The notes under the pieces were generated by a model. That model saw only the letters and a list, made by a program, of their open reading frames with translations. It had not been told where the DNA came from and made no database searches. Made by a program: the position numbers and the translations under genes. DNA of 64,000 nucleotides from Marinobacter sp. JH2 (GTDB lineage: Bacteria > Pseudomonadota > Gammaproteobacteria > Pseudomonadales > Oleiphilaceae), in contig NZ_CP037934.1 in assembly GCF_004353225.1 (NCBI RefSeq), forward strand, positions 3,348,001 through 3,412,000, read 5' to 3'. Below, piece by piece: positions 53,696-62,437 of the stretch; positions within the stretch are counted from its first letter, which is position 1; every line of letters begins with the position of its first letter.

Positions 53696-53710
53696 TTATC
53701 ATAATGGAGT

Positions 53711-55687
53711 ATGGTCGTTATGGCAGTCTCATCCCCGGTCGCACAACCCACACAGTTTCGGCGCAGTACCCTCTGGCTGGCGCTTTTGGCCGCGCCATTG
53801 GCTCACGCTGAACCCGTCACACTGAATGCTATCGAGGTGACCGCTGAGCGCGTGGCCGAGGCAGACGCTGTGGTAGACGCACAAGCCCTTGAGCGTTATC
53901 AGGCCGACGATCTTGAAGATGTATTCGCCGGTGAACCGGAGGTGAGTGTGGGCGGTTCCGTGGGCGTGGCGCAGAAAGTCTACGTGCGTGGTTTTGAAGA
54001 TCCGCTGCTGAACGTCAGTGTGGATGGTGCCACTCAGGCTGGCGCGTTGTTCCACCACACGGGTCGTATCGCCGTAGACCCGGATCTGTTGAAGCGGGTA
54101 GAAGTTGAAACCGGTGCCGGCAGAGCCACGGCAGGGGCCGGCGCACTGGGCGGTGCCATTCGTTTTGTGACCAAAGATCCTGAAGACTTGTTGCGTGAGG
54201 GTGAGAACGTAGGTGCATTGGTGAAATTGGGCTCCTTCTCGAACACCAAAGGCTACGGCGTGAACTCCACGATTTTTGGCCGCCTCAACGACCAGTGGAG
54301 CACCTTGGTGTCTGTCAGCCAGAGCGACCACGAACGCTATGAAGATGGCAACGGCGACGAAGTACCGGGTACCGATGCGCGCCAGCAAATGGGTATGGCT
54401 AAAGTAGTGGGGCATTTTGGCAACGGCCAAACCCTGCGCCTCAGCCACGAAGTGCGCACCGATGAGGGCGAACGCCCGCAGCGTCCACAGTGGGTTGTGA
54501 GCGGTTTCAACAAACTTTACGAGCTGGACGGCCGCCGAGACACCACCACACTGAACTACGCTGTGGCTCCGGAAGGGAATCCCTGGCTGGATACTGAATT
54601 CACCTTGTATCAGACTGAATCGGAAGTAGAGCAGAACGTCGAAGATCGCTGGGGGCGCTACTATGGTTTCAGTCGCAGTATCGGTGGTGACCTACGCAAC
54701 ACGAGCCAGCTCGGCGATCACAGCCTGACCTACGGCGTCGATTACCGGGAAGATAAAATCAATGCCGGCGGCGAAACCGATAAGCGCGCTGAAGAGGAAA
54801 CCGGCGATGTTCTCGGCGTTTATCTGCAAGCCGATCTGTGGCTAACCCAGCAATTGTTGCTCAGCACCGGTGCCCGCTACGACGACTACAACCTACGTGA
54901 CAACAACGACCAGAAGTTCAGTGAAGACGCCGTGAGCCCGAACGCCAGTCTGGCCTGGCATGTGCTGGATGGCCTGACCCTGAAGGCAGGCTATGCGGAA
55001 GCGTTCCGCGGCCCCATGCCTCACGATGCGTTCAAAATTGATCGTGGACAGAACGACCCGGACCTGAAAGGCGAAAAAGCGAAAAACACCGAAGTCGGCT
55101 TCGATTACGCCTATCAGAATTTCACTCTGTCAGCTGAGGTCTACCGTTCTGAAGTTAAAGATGCCATCGCGGATGCGTTATTCGGACCGGCCATTTACGA
55201 GAATATCGGCGATCTTGAATCCGACGGCTACCGCATCTCCGCGGGTTATCAATGGAACGCCCTGAACGCAGGTTTAAGCTTCCACAGCAACGATGCCGAA
55301 GTGGATGGTCAGCCATTGACCGTGTACGAGCATAACCTGCTGGGCAACACCATCGGTGACACCTGGGTGGCCGATCTCGCATACCGATTGAACCGCAATC
55401 TGGAATTTGGCTGGCAAGGCCAGTTTGTTCAGGGGATCGATAATCTGGAAACGTCAGTGGGCACCATCGACAAGCCCGGCTACGGCGTGCACGACGTGTT
55501 CGTAAACTGGTTGCCCACCGGCAACGAAGATCTGCGCCTGACCCTGGCAGTCAAGAATGTGGGCGACAATCAATACCTCGACCATGCCAGCAACGCCGAT
55601 TATGAGCATATTGCTGGTTATGAAGGGGTCGTTGGCTTACCCGCACCAGGCCGGGATGTCCGCCTTGGTCTGGCCATGCGTTTCTGA
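53711..55687 (+). CDS. TonB-dependent siderophore receptor (petrobactin candidate)
   Basis: 658 residues. Signal peptide (LALLAAPLAHA), then a plug domain with AIEVTAERVAEADAVV, KVYVRGFEDPLLNVSVDG and GRATAGAGALGGAIRFVTK, then a 22-stranded barrel ending in an aromatic (GLAMRF), as needed for outer membrane assembly. The TonB-box region lies near the start of the mature part. It imports a ferric siderophore; the adjacent petrobactin operon makes ferric petrobactin the likely cargo. ATG 53711 has GGAG unusually close; a second ATG at 53720 is possible. The binding-protein gene follows by 8 bp. Confidence 0.9.
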   Translation: MVVMAVSSPVAQPTQFRRSTLWLALLAAPLAHAEPVTLNAIEVTAERVAEADAVVDAQALERYQADDLEDVFAGEPEVSVGGSVGVAQKVYVRGFEDPLLNVSVDGATQAGALFHHTGRIAVDPDLLKRVEVETGAGRATAGAGALGGAIRFVTKDPEDLLREGENVGALVKLGSFSNTKGYGVNSTIFGRLNDQWSTLVSVSQSDHERYEDGNGDEVPGTDARQQMGMAKVVGHFGNGQTLRLSHEVRTDEGERPQRPQWVVSGFNKLYELDGRRDTTTLNYAVAPEGNPWLDTEFTLYQTESEVEQNVEDRWGRYYGFSRSIGGDLRNTSQLGDHSLTYGVDYREDKINAGGETDKRAEEETGDVLGVYLQADLWLTQQLLLSTGARYDDYNLRDNNDQKFSEDAVSPNASLAWHVLDGLTLKAGYAEAFRGPMPHDAFKIDRGQNDPDLKGEKAKNTEVGFDYAYQNFTLSAEVYRSEVKDAIADALFGPAIYENIGDLESDGYRISAGYQWNALNAGLSFHSNDAEVDGQPLTVYEHNLLGNTIGDTWVADLAYRLNRNLEFGWQGQFVQGIDNLETSVGTIDKPGYGVHDVFVNWLPTGNEDLRLTLAVKNVGDNQYLDHASNADYEHIAGYEGVVGLPAPGRDVRLGLAMRF

Positions 55688-55695
55688 GGTACCTG

Positions 55696-56844
55696 ATGTT
55701 GAGAACCCGAGTTATTGCCGCCCTGCTGGGCGGCCTTTTCTGTTTGTGGGCGGACGTCTCGTTCGCGGCCCGAACCGTTACGGATTTAGCGGGTCGTTCG
55801 GTGGAGCTGCCTGGTGAGGTAAACCGGATTATATTGGGTGAAAGTCGGTATATTCCAGCGCTTGCCATTCTGGAGGGTGATGCCCTGCCTGACCGCCTCG
55901 CCGGTATGCTTCCGGATTTTGAAATGACCGATCCGGGCGGGTACGCCCAGTATTTGAAAGCCTTCCCGGAACTGGCAGATGTGCCGCGGGTGGGCCACAC
56001 CTCCGCCGACAGTTTCAGTTTGGAAAGCGTGCTCGCCATGGGCGCAGATCTCGCCATCTTCAGCCTGGAAGGACACGGCCCCGGAGCTCGTAACGGCCAG
56101 CTGATCGACCAGCTGCAGCGGGCGGGCATCGCCGTGGTATTCATAGACTTCCGGCGGAGCCCGCTGGTGAATACCCCGAAAAGCATGACCGTGTTAGGCG
56201 AAGTGCTGGGTCGGCAAGAGCAGGCGAAAACCTTTAATCGGTTCTATCGCCAACAGCTGAAGAAAGTTACCGACGTGGTGGGGCAGATTCCGGCGCCGGA
56301 TAAACCCACGGTATTCCTGCACAGCCGGCTAGGCCTGCACGACAGCTGCTGTGAAACTATGGTTGAAGGCATGATGGGGCACTTCCTCCAAGCCGCCGGC
56401 GCGCGCAACATTGCCGAGGGTAAAGTGCCGGGTGTCAGTGGGGTCTTGAACCTTGAATACCTGATCAGCAACCCGCCGGATTACTACGTGGCCACGGCCA
56501 TCGGCTCGCAAAAGTACGCCCGCTCTGACGCTGACTACAGCTACGTCATGCTCGGCGCCGGTATCGATGCGGGCATGGCCCGAGCGTCGTTGGCTCAGGC
56601 CACAAACCGGCCCGGGTTGCGTGCGGTAAAGCCCATCCGTGAGGGGCAGGCAATGGCCATCTGGCACCATTTTTACAACACCCCGATGAACGTCATCGCT
56701 GTTCAGGCTCTGGCCCGATGGTTTCACCCGGAAGCTTTTGCCGATCTGAACCCGGAATCGACGCTGGTGGAATTCTACCAACGCTTTCAGCCAGTCGAGC
56801 TGGATGGGGTTTATTGGATTAGTGCTCAGGAGACTCCTGAATGA
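55696..56844 (+). CDS. Periplasmic ferric-siderophore binding protein
   Basis: 382 residues. Signal peptide (ALLGGLFCLWADVSFAA) followed by a FecB/FhuD-like fold with two lobes: VTDLAGRSVELPGEVNRII at the start, LAMGADLAIFSLEG in the first lobe, and AIWHHFYNTPMNVIAVQALA near the end. It is longer than FhuD (about 300). It shuttles the iron complex to the permease. The stop codon overlaps the permease ATG (ATGA). Confidence 0.87.
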   Translation: MLRTRVIAALLGGLFCLWADVSFAARTVTDLAGRSVELPGEVNRIILGESRYIPALAILEGDALPDRLAGMLPDFEMTDPGGYAQYLKAFPELADVPRVGHTSADSFSLESVLAMGADLAIFSLEGHGPGARNGQLIDQLQRAGIAVVFIDFRRSPLVNTPKSMTVLGEVLGRQEQAKTFNRFYRQQLKKVTDVVGQIPAPDKPTVFLHSRLGLHDSCCETMVEGMMGHFLQAAGARNIAEGKVPGVSGVLNLEYLISNPPDYYVATAIGSQKYARSDADYSYVMLGAGIDAGMARASLAQATNRPGLRAVKPIREGQAMAIWHHFYNTPMNVIAVQALARWFHPEAFADLNPESTLVEFYQRFQPVELDGVYWISAQETPE

Positions 56845-57935
56845 GCGCCGTGGCCCCATCGTCAAATGGCGTTGTGGATAACTCAGCCCCGGGAACCTCG
56901 CTGGCCGCCCAATACCGTCGTTTTGTCTTGCGGCGTGTGTTGTGTCTTGCGGCTCTGGCAGTAATCGCTGTCGCCGCCTTGTTGGTGGACATCGCCAGCG
57001 GGCCGTCCATGCTGGGCCTTGGCGATGTGATCCACGGCTTGCTGAAGCCGGACAGCCTCGATGCCGGGACCCGGGTGATTATTGAAGACATTCGATTGCC
57101 CTATGCCTTGATGGCCGTGGTGGTAGGCGCTTGCTTGGGCCTTGCCGGTGCTGAGATGCAAACGGTGTTGAATAACCCGCTGGCCAGCCCGTTCACCTTG
57201 GGCGTGGGTGCGGCAGCTACGCTGGGCGCATCTTTGGTGATTGCCTTCAACATCTCTTTTCTGGGGCTGGCGGCCCATGTGTTGCTGCCGTTGTCGGCGT
57301 TTGTTTTTGCCGCAGTGGCTTCCTTGCTGATTTTGCTGTTGTCGCGCACCTTGGGCGCGTCGGTGCATGCAGTCGTGCTGTTTGGTATCGCCCTGTTATT
57401 CGGCATCAATGCCGTGGTGGGGCTGATCCAGTTTGTCGCAGACGCAGAGTCGGTGCAGCAAATTGTGTTCTGGACCATGGGCAGTCTGGCCCGGGCGAGT
57501 CTGGATAAAGTTATGATCGTCGCCGCGGTGCTGGCGGTCTGCCTGCCGTTTTCGCTGCGCAACGCCTGGGCTATGACACTGCTGCGCAGTGGCGAAGAAC
57601 AGGCGCGCAGTTTGGGCATCCGCGTTGAACGGCTGCGGCTTACGGTACTGATGCGGGTCAGTCTGCTGACCGCTGCCGCCATGTGTTTTGTCGGCGAAAT
57701 TGGTTTTATCGGATTGGTGGCCCCGCACATTGCCCGGCTGATGCTCGGCGAAGATCACCGTTTCCTACTTCCGGGCAGCGCGCTGGCCGGCGCGGTGTTG
57801 CTGTCGTTGTCTTCCATCGCCAGCAAACTGCTGGTGCCGGGTGTGGTGCTGCCGGTGGGTATAGTCACCGCGCTGGTGGGCATTCCCTTGTTTATCCTTT
57901 TGATTATCGGCCGCAGCCGGAGGGTCGCGTTGTGA
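56841..57935 (+). CDS. FecCD-type iron-siderophore ABC permease
   Basis: 364 residues. About ten membrane helices of the FecCD/BtuC type, with GACLGLAGAEMQTVLNNPLA (family signature), GEIGFIGLVAPHIARLMLGE (ATPase-contacting loop) and VPGVVLPVGIVTALVGIPLF at the C-terminus. A single gene is present, so it probably homodimerises. The GTG of the ATPase gene overlaps the stop by 4 bp (GTGA). Confidence 0.93.
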   Translation: MSAVAPSSNGVVDNSAPGTSLAAQYRRFVLRRVLCLAALAVIAVAALLVDIASGPSMLGLGDVIHGLLKPDSLDAGTRVIIEDIRLPYALMAVVVGACLGLAGAEMQTVLNNPLASPFTLGVGAAATLGASLVIAFNISFLGLAAHVLLPLSAFVFAAVASLLILLLSRTLGASVHAVVLFGIALLFGINAVVGLIQFVADAESVQQIVFWTMGSLARASLDKVMIVAAVLAVCLPFSLRNAWAMTLLRSGEEQARSLGIRVERLRLTVLMRVSLLTAAAMCFVGEIGFIGLVAPHIARLMLGEDHRFLLPGSALAGAVLLSLSSIASKLLVPGVVLPVGIVTALVGIPLFILLIIGRSRRVAL

Positions 57936-58717
57936 CATTGCAGCTGCAATCCGTAACCGCCGGTTACCGAAACCGGGCCGTGTTTAACAACCTGTCTCTG
58001 CCGAAAATACCGGCGGGAGCCTTGGTGGCTGTGATCGGGCCGAACGCGGTCGGTAAATCCACCTTGCTGAAATCCATTGCAGGTTTGCTGCCGATTTCCG
58101 GTGACATGACCTTTGGCGGTGAAAATCTGGCGGCGCTGAGTTCGCATCAGCGCACTCGGCGAATTGGCTACCTGCCTCAGCCACTGCCGCAAGCCATTCC
58201 ATTGGTGGCCTATGAAACTGTATTCAGTGCCTGCCGTTCGGCTAGGGGCGACTGGACTCGCGAACAGACAGAGCAAGCCATTGAAAATGTGTTCGATACG
58301 CTGGGCATTCGTCAGCTGGCCTTGCGTCGGCTGTCGGAAATGTCGGGTGGTCAGCGGCAAATGGTGGGCTTAGCGCAAGTGCTGGTACGCCAGACACCGC
58401 TGATGCTGTTGGATGAGCCCACAAGTGCGCTGGATCTGCACTGGCAATTGAATGTGCTCAACGCCGTGCGCGATGCCACCCATCAAGAGCGTTCTGTGGC
58501 ATTGGTGGCGTGCCACGATCTCAATCTGGCGTTGCGTTATTGCGACCAGGTGCTGGTGTTGTCGCCCGGCGGTCAGGCCGAACTCGGCACGCCGGAACAG
58601 GTATTAACGCCAGACTTGCTGGCACGCACCTACGGCATTGAAGCCCGTATTGAACGCTGTTCACAGGGCCAACCCATTGTGCTGGCGGACCGCCCCTTGC
58701 CCGCCAGTGTTCGCTGA
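57932..58717 (+). CDS. Iron-siderophore ABC transporter ATP-binding protein
   Basis: 261 residues from GTG 57932. Walker A GPNAVGKSTLL, signature LSEMSGGQRQMVG, Walker B LMLLDEPTSALD and the switch histidine in VACHDLNLAL are present. It is FepC/FecE-like. An upstream in-frame extension back to 57683 lies within the permease gene and is rejected. The whole block from receptor to ATPase is tightly spaced, so it is one operon. Confidence 0.93.
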   Translation: MTLQLQSVTAGYRNRAVFNNLSLPKIPAGALVAVIGPNAVGKSTLLKSIAGLLPISGDMTFGGENLAALSSHQRTRRIGYLPQPLPQAIPLVAYETVFSACRSARGDWTREQTEQAIENVFDTLGIRQLALRRLSEMSGGQRQMVGLAQVLVRQTPLMLLDEPTSALDLHWQLNVLNAVRDATHQERSVALVACHDLNLALRYCDQVLVLSPGGQAELGTPEQVLTPDLLARTYGIEARIERCSQGQPIVLADRPLPASVR

Positions 58718-58733
58718 ACCCAAGGAGATTGTT

Positions 58734-59024
58734 ATGCCGTTTATGAACGCTCAAGTATCCACCGCAAACCCCAGCCGTTTGATTAACCGCTTGTGCAAAC
58801 ATTTCAGCCACAAGATCGAAGCCGTGTGGAGCGAAACCAACGGGTTGCTCACCTTCTCCATCGGAGAGTGCCGGTTGAGTACCCTAAACGGAGCGCTGTC
58901 GCTGGAATGCCAGTCGCCGACTGCGGACGAATTGGACGAGTTGGGGCAGGTGGTGGCGTCCCACCTCATCCGCTTTGCTGGCGATGAGGTGGCCGAGGTT
59001 CAATGGAACCCCGCGACCGCTTGA
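58734..59024 (+). CDS. DUF2218 family protein in siderophore uptake operon
   Basis: 96 residues. The DUF2218 core is visible: STANPSRLINRLCKHFSHKI, then VWSETNGLLTFSIGECRL and a C-terminal VASHLIRFAGDEVAEVQW. Members are often found beside siderophore transport genes and are proposed to help release or handle intracellular siderophore, which is unproven. AAGGAG precedes ATG 58734, 16 bp after the ATPase gene. The last 25 bp overlap the 3' end of the convergent asbF. Confidence 0.85.
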   Translation: MPFMNAQVSTANPSRLINRLCKHFSHKIEAVWSETNGLLTFSIGECRLSTLNGALSLECQSPTADELDELGQVVASHLIRFAGDEVAEVQWNPATA

Positions 59025-59866
59025 GGTTGAGTGCATTGCTCTGCCAGCACCTTGCGTAGCTGGCGGAGATCGCTGTTCAGTACCCGGTAGCTGTCCGAAC
59101 CGAACCATTCCAGAGACACATCCAGATCGATGCCTTCTGATTGCCACGCCGCCAGCTCTGCCAGTATAGGCTGGTAGTCACACGCACCCTCCAAAACCGG
59201 CACCATGCCCTCACGCGTACCCGCTGGCGAATACACGTTAGCGGGAGCAAACACGCCTAGCTGGCTGTGTTGTTGAATGTTCTTGAAGTGACAATGGTGT
59301 ACCCAGGGTGCCAGCTGCTTAAGCGCAACCAAAGGGTTAGCACCAGACTCCCAAACGTGCAGCACGTCAAAGTTGATCCCCAGGGCCGAGTGGTCAATGT
59401 CGCTCAGCAGTTCGAGGGTGGAGCCCACGGTGTCTGCCAAGGTGCCTGGGTGAGTTTCCAGCATCAGCGACAAGCCCTCACCGGCCACACACCGGGTCAG
59501 AGTTTTTAACCGCTGAGTCATAGCCCGGCGCTGGCCGGGCGAAACCTCGTCGCTGCCTAATGGCCCCGCAAAGGTGCGCACCTTGTTTGCGTGCCAACGC
59601 TTTGCCAACCGACAGGCCTCGCGGGTTTTGCGAAGCGCTTCCGCTTCACTGCCATCCAGCGGTAGGTAATCGCTGACCATGGGAATGCGCAGCCCCTGGC
59701 GTTCTATCCAGTGGCCATCCAAGGCAGGCTGCCGGTCCAGATGGCGTGCGTGCACGGCCCAAAGCTCAATGCCGTCGAAGCCGTTGCGTTTGGCCCAGTC
59801 GGCCAGCTCTGGTAACGACACCAAATGGTGCCGGAATGAGATGGTACACAGGTGAAAACGGATCAT
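59000..59866 (-). CDS. asbF: 3-dehydroshikimate dehydratase AsbF (petrobactin)
   Basis: 288 residues, TIM-barrel of the sugar phosphate isomerase/AP endonuclease 2 type. Metal ligands appear in order: MLETHPGTLADT (Glu), INFDVLHVWESG (Asp/His), HHCHFKN (His) and VSLEWFG (Glu). AsbF converts 3-dehydroshikimate to 3,4-dihydroxybenzoate, the catechol of petrobactin. The sequence LCTISFRHHLVSLPELADWA starts the barrel. The start ATG overlaps the asbE stop (TGATG). It is the last gene of the operon and meets the DUF2218 gene tail-to-tail. Confidence 0.88.
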   Translation of the reverse strand: MIRFHLCTISFRHHLVSLPELADWAKRNGFDGIELWAVHARHLDRQPALDGHWIERQGLRIPMVSDYLPLDGSEAEALRKTREACRLAKRWHANKVRTFAGPLGSDEVSPGQRRAMTQRLKTLTRCVAGEGLSLMLETHPGTLADTVGSTLELLSDIDHSALGINFDVLHVWESGANPLVALKQLAPWVHHCHFKNIQQHSQLGVFAPANVYSPAGTREGMVPVLEGACDYQPILAELAAWQSEGIDLDVSLEWFGSDSYRVLNSDLRQLRKVLAEQCTQPQAVAGFH

Positions 59867-60879
59867 CACAGCACCTCCAGTGGGGCTTGTTCGGTATCGG
59901 TTCGGGGCACGCCGATGTTGCGATAACACTGCCAGTCATCGAACAATTCCAGCAGGCTGGTTTTGATGGCGAGTTCCCGCTCATCTTGTTCATTCAACAG
60001 TTGCTCAACGCTGGCCAGCAGGTCGTTATTGCCGGACATCACCAATTTCAAAACGCGAAACTGAATTTGCGTATAGGTTTTCACCAAACGTTCGATGTCT
60101 TCGCAGACCGCTTCAAACCAGGGCGCGCCTTCGGCTTGTTTGCCTTGATCTTCGAGTAGCCAGGCGAAGGCGTGTTCATAGGCGTACTTGCGAATCGCCA
60201 TCACCGGAATTTCCCGAAAAGCATGGGGCAGGTGTGCCAGCGGTTGGCAGGCATCGGGCCCGGTATGGGCGCGAAGGATGCACCGCAGGGCATCGGTGAA
60301 CGGGTTGTGGTTGGCCTTCATGCATTGCGCGAAGTAGGCGGCAACGGTTTCAGCCGGCGTGTGGTGTATGTTCAAACCATCGAAATAGAAGCCACCGGCG
60401 GCGGCCGGAGAGCGCACGGATTCCAGAATCCGGGCTCTCGGCAACACCCCTTCCCACCGAAAGTCCGGATCAGACATGAACCATTCACCGGGGTTGTCGG
60501 TGGCTTCCAGCATCACGTAGTGCGGAAACGGATTCTGGTGAAATTTGTTCTCACGTTCGGGTAGCCGGTACAGGTCAAGCATCACCATTACTTGCCGGTC
60601 CGAGGGCCGGTTTTCCACCAGCGACACCAATGTCTGGATGTTGGTTTCTTTGTCCGCCTCAGGGTTGTACCAAGGTTCAATGCTGATGCCGTACAACAGC
60701 TTGTACCAGTCGCGGAACTCGTTATGGCGGGTGTGGGGCGAGTGGTAAGACAGCTCCACGGCATCATTCACCGAAAAATCGGCATCCCAAACGCCGAAGT
60801 AAAACGGACGGTGGTCAACCCCGGGTGTGCGTTTGATGATCTCGCACACGCAGCTGACAAAACAGTGCACCTTGATCAC
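59866..60879 (-). CDS. asbE: AsbE-like petrobactin biosynthesis acyltransferase (DUF6005)
   Basis: 337 residues, near the length of Bacillus AsbE. I see no standard catalytic signature; recognition rests on family features (GVDHRPFYFGVWDADF, WFMSDPDFRWEGVL, HTPAETVAAYF) and position. In petrobactin assembly AsbE transfers 3,4-dihydroxybenzoate from AsbD to spermidine or a spermidine-citrate intermediate. The start is GTG 60879 overlapping the asbD stop (GTGA), with GGAG upstream. Confidence 0.82.
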   Translation of the reverse strand: MIKVHCFVSCVCEIIKRTPGVDHRPFYFGVWDADFSVNDAVELSYHSPHTRHNEFRDWYKLLYGISIEPWYNPEADKETNIQTLVSLVENRPSDRQVMVMLDLYRLPERENKFHQNPFPHYVMLEATDNPGEWFMSDPDFRWEGVLPRARILESVRSPAAAGGFYFDGLNIHHTPAETVAAYFAQCMKANHNPFTDALRCILRAHTGPDACQPLAHLPHAFREIPVMAIRKYAYEHAFAWLLEDQGKQAEGAPWFEAVCEDIERLVKTYTQIQFRVLKLVMSGNNDLLASVEQLLNEQDERELAIKTSLLELFDDWQCYRNIGVPRTDTEQAPLEVL

Positions 60880-61139
60880 AGCGACGGCTCCTTGTGGTCG
60901 TTGGCGACCAACAGCCGGGCCAGATCATCCACAGTTTCGAGTTCCTGCGTCAGTAAGGTTTCTTCCGGCAGGTTGAAGCCGTGTTCCAGTTCCAGATGCA
61001 CAATCAATTGCAGCAACATGATGGAGTCGATGGCCAAATCTGCGTTCAAACGGGCACTGCCCGTGAAAGCGGAGAGCCGCGCGTTCGGCAAATGCTGCTG
61101 AAGAGCCGCCTTGATAGCGGCATGGCGGTTGACCCTCAT
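60876..61139 (-). CDS. asbD: Acyl/aryl carrier protein AsbD (petrobactin)
   Basis: 87 residues, carrier-protein helix bundle. The phosphopantetheine serine is residue 39 in DLAIDSIMLLQLI. It carries 3,4-dihydroxybenzoyl as a thioester loaded by AsbC. The ATG overlaps the asbC stop (ATGA). A phosphopantetheinyl transferase must act on it and is not in the window. Confidence 0.88.
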   Translation of the reverse strand: MRVNRHAAIKAALQQHLPNARLSAFTGSARLNADLAIDSIMLLQLIVHLELEHGFNLPEETLLTQELETVDDLARLLVANDHKEPSL

Positions 61140-62437
61140 GCAGGCACCTCCGCTGCGAGCGTGTGGGCAGGCGCTTCGCTCAAAAGGCGGCGGCTAACTT
61201 TTCCGTTGGGCAGGCGCGGAATGGTTTCCACTTGCTCGATGACCGCAGGTACCTGATGGGGCGACAAGTATTCACGGCTCCATTGTTTGAGCTGATCGAT
61301 GTCCAGCTCGGAATCCGCCACAAAACGCAGACACACTCGCTCGCCGGCGAAACTGTCGGCTTGCTTGTAAGCCACTGCTTCCCGTATGCCCGGGTAACTT
61401 AGGTACACGTCTTCGACCGCGCCGGGGTAAACGTTGATTCCCGCCACGTTAATGGTGTCGTCGGTGCGCGCCAGAAAGTGCAATTGGCCGTGGGCGTCGA
61501 AATAGCCCAGATCCCGGGTATTAATGTGCTGGCCGCTGCCTTTGATGGTAATCAGGACGTCGTCAGGTTGCTCCGCAGAGGTGCCGGCATCCAGCGAAAC
61601 ATGGGGCAGGGGCGTGCCCAGCAAACCGGGTTCGGTCACGTTCGCTGTGAGCGCAACACAACCGGCCTCCGAGCAACCGTATTGCTGGCACAGCCGTTGG
61701 CAGCGGTCCCTAAGCTGATTCAATACCGGGGCAGACAAAGGCGCGCCGGATAGCATTACGGTATGCAGCGTCTCGCTTGGCGGCAGTATCCGGATCAACA
61801 GACTGACCAATGTGGGAGAGGCATACAGCAGGTGCTCCGGCGCTGAACGCAGCTGTGACAAAATGAACCGGGGGTTCAGATTGGTGACCACGTGCGGGGT
61901 GGCACCTCGTTCCAATGCCGCCAACACGCCACAGATCAAACCATAGGAATGGGTGACCGGACAGGCCACCACCGGCGTGAGTGGCTGCGCTTCAGTGAAG
62001 TGCTCAACGTAGGCCGTGAGTTCACGGTCGATGTCTCGCCACGAGCGGGCAATGGTCTTGGGCTTGCCGGTAGTGCCAGAGCTGAGCTGTATCAACTCGC
62101 CCCCCGTGGCCTGGCCCGAATGTGCCGGTGCGTCGACAGTCTCCGGGGCGGCATCGCGCAGGCTGTCCCCGAACAGTAAATGGCTGCAACCAGTGTCTTT
62201 TGCCAGAGTGAGTGCTGCTTGCCGGGGCGTGCCGGGATGAATAGGCAGCACGCTGGCACCCAGCGGTTTCAGCCACAGGCACAGGGCCAGCCAGTGGGCC
62301 GTGTCTTGCAGGCAAACCGCCAAACGGCAGCTGGCCGGATTTTGGAACGGGCCGGAGTTAACCCATGGCGCCACAATGCGGTCACAATCGTCTTGGCTGT
62401 AGGGTGTGTTATCAACGTAAAACAAAGGAGCAGTCAC
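61136..62437 (-). CDS. asbC: 3,4-dihydroxybenzoate-AMP ligase AsbC (petrobactin)
   Basis: 433 residues, adenylate-forming enzyme. The phosphate loop is LSSGTTGKPKTIARSW, the A5-like segment CQQYGCSEAGC, the hinge FLARTDDTINVAGINVYP and the late-motif lysine near RLPNGKVSRRLL. It activates 3,4-dihydroxybenzoate and loads it on AsbD. It is shorter than typical acyl-CoA ligases, as in AsbC. The start is GTG 62437, with GAGG within asbB and a 4-bp overlap with its stop. Substrate is inferred from gene order and asbF. Confidence 0.87.
   Translation of the reverse strand: MTAPLFYVDNTPYSQDDCDRIVAPWVNSGPFQNPASCRLAVCLQDTAHWLALCLWLKPLGASVLPIHPGTPRQAALTLAKDTGCSHLLFGDSLRDAAPETVDAPAHSGQATGGELIQLSSGTTGKPKTIARSWRDIDRELTAYVEHFTEAQPLTPVVACPVTHSYGLICGVLAALERGATPHVVTNLNPRFILSQLRSAPEHLLYASPTLVSLLIRILPPSETLHTVMLSGAPLSAPVLNQLRDRCQRLCQQYGCSEAGCVALTANVTEPGLLGTPLPHVSLDAGTSAEQPDDVLITIKGSGQHINTRDLGYFDAHGQLHFLARTDDTINVAGINVYPGAVEDVYLSYPGIREAVAYKQADSFAGERVCLRFVADSELDIDQLKQWSREYLSPHQVPAVIEQVETIPRLPNGKVSRRLLSEAPAHTLAAEVPA

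Noticed and set aside
57683..57931. N-terminal extension of the siderophore ATPase
   Set aside because: It lies inside the permease gene in another frame; GTG 57932 with GTGA overlap and the start of the ABC fold fits better.
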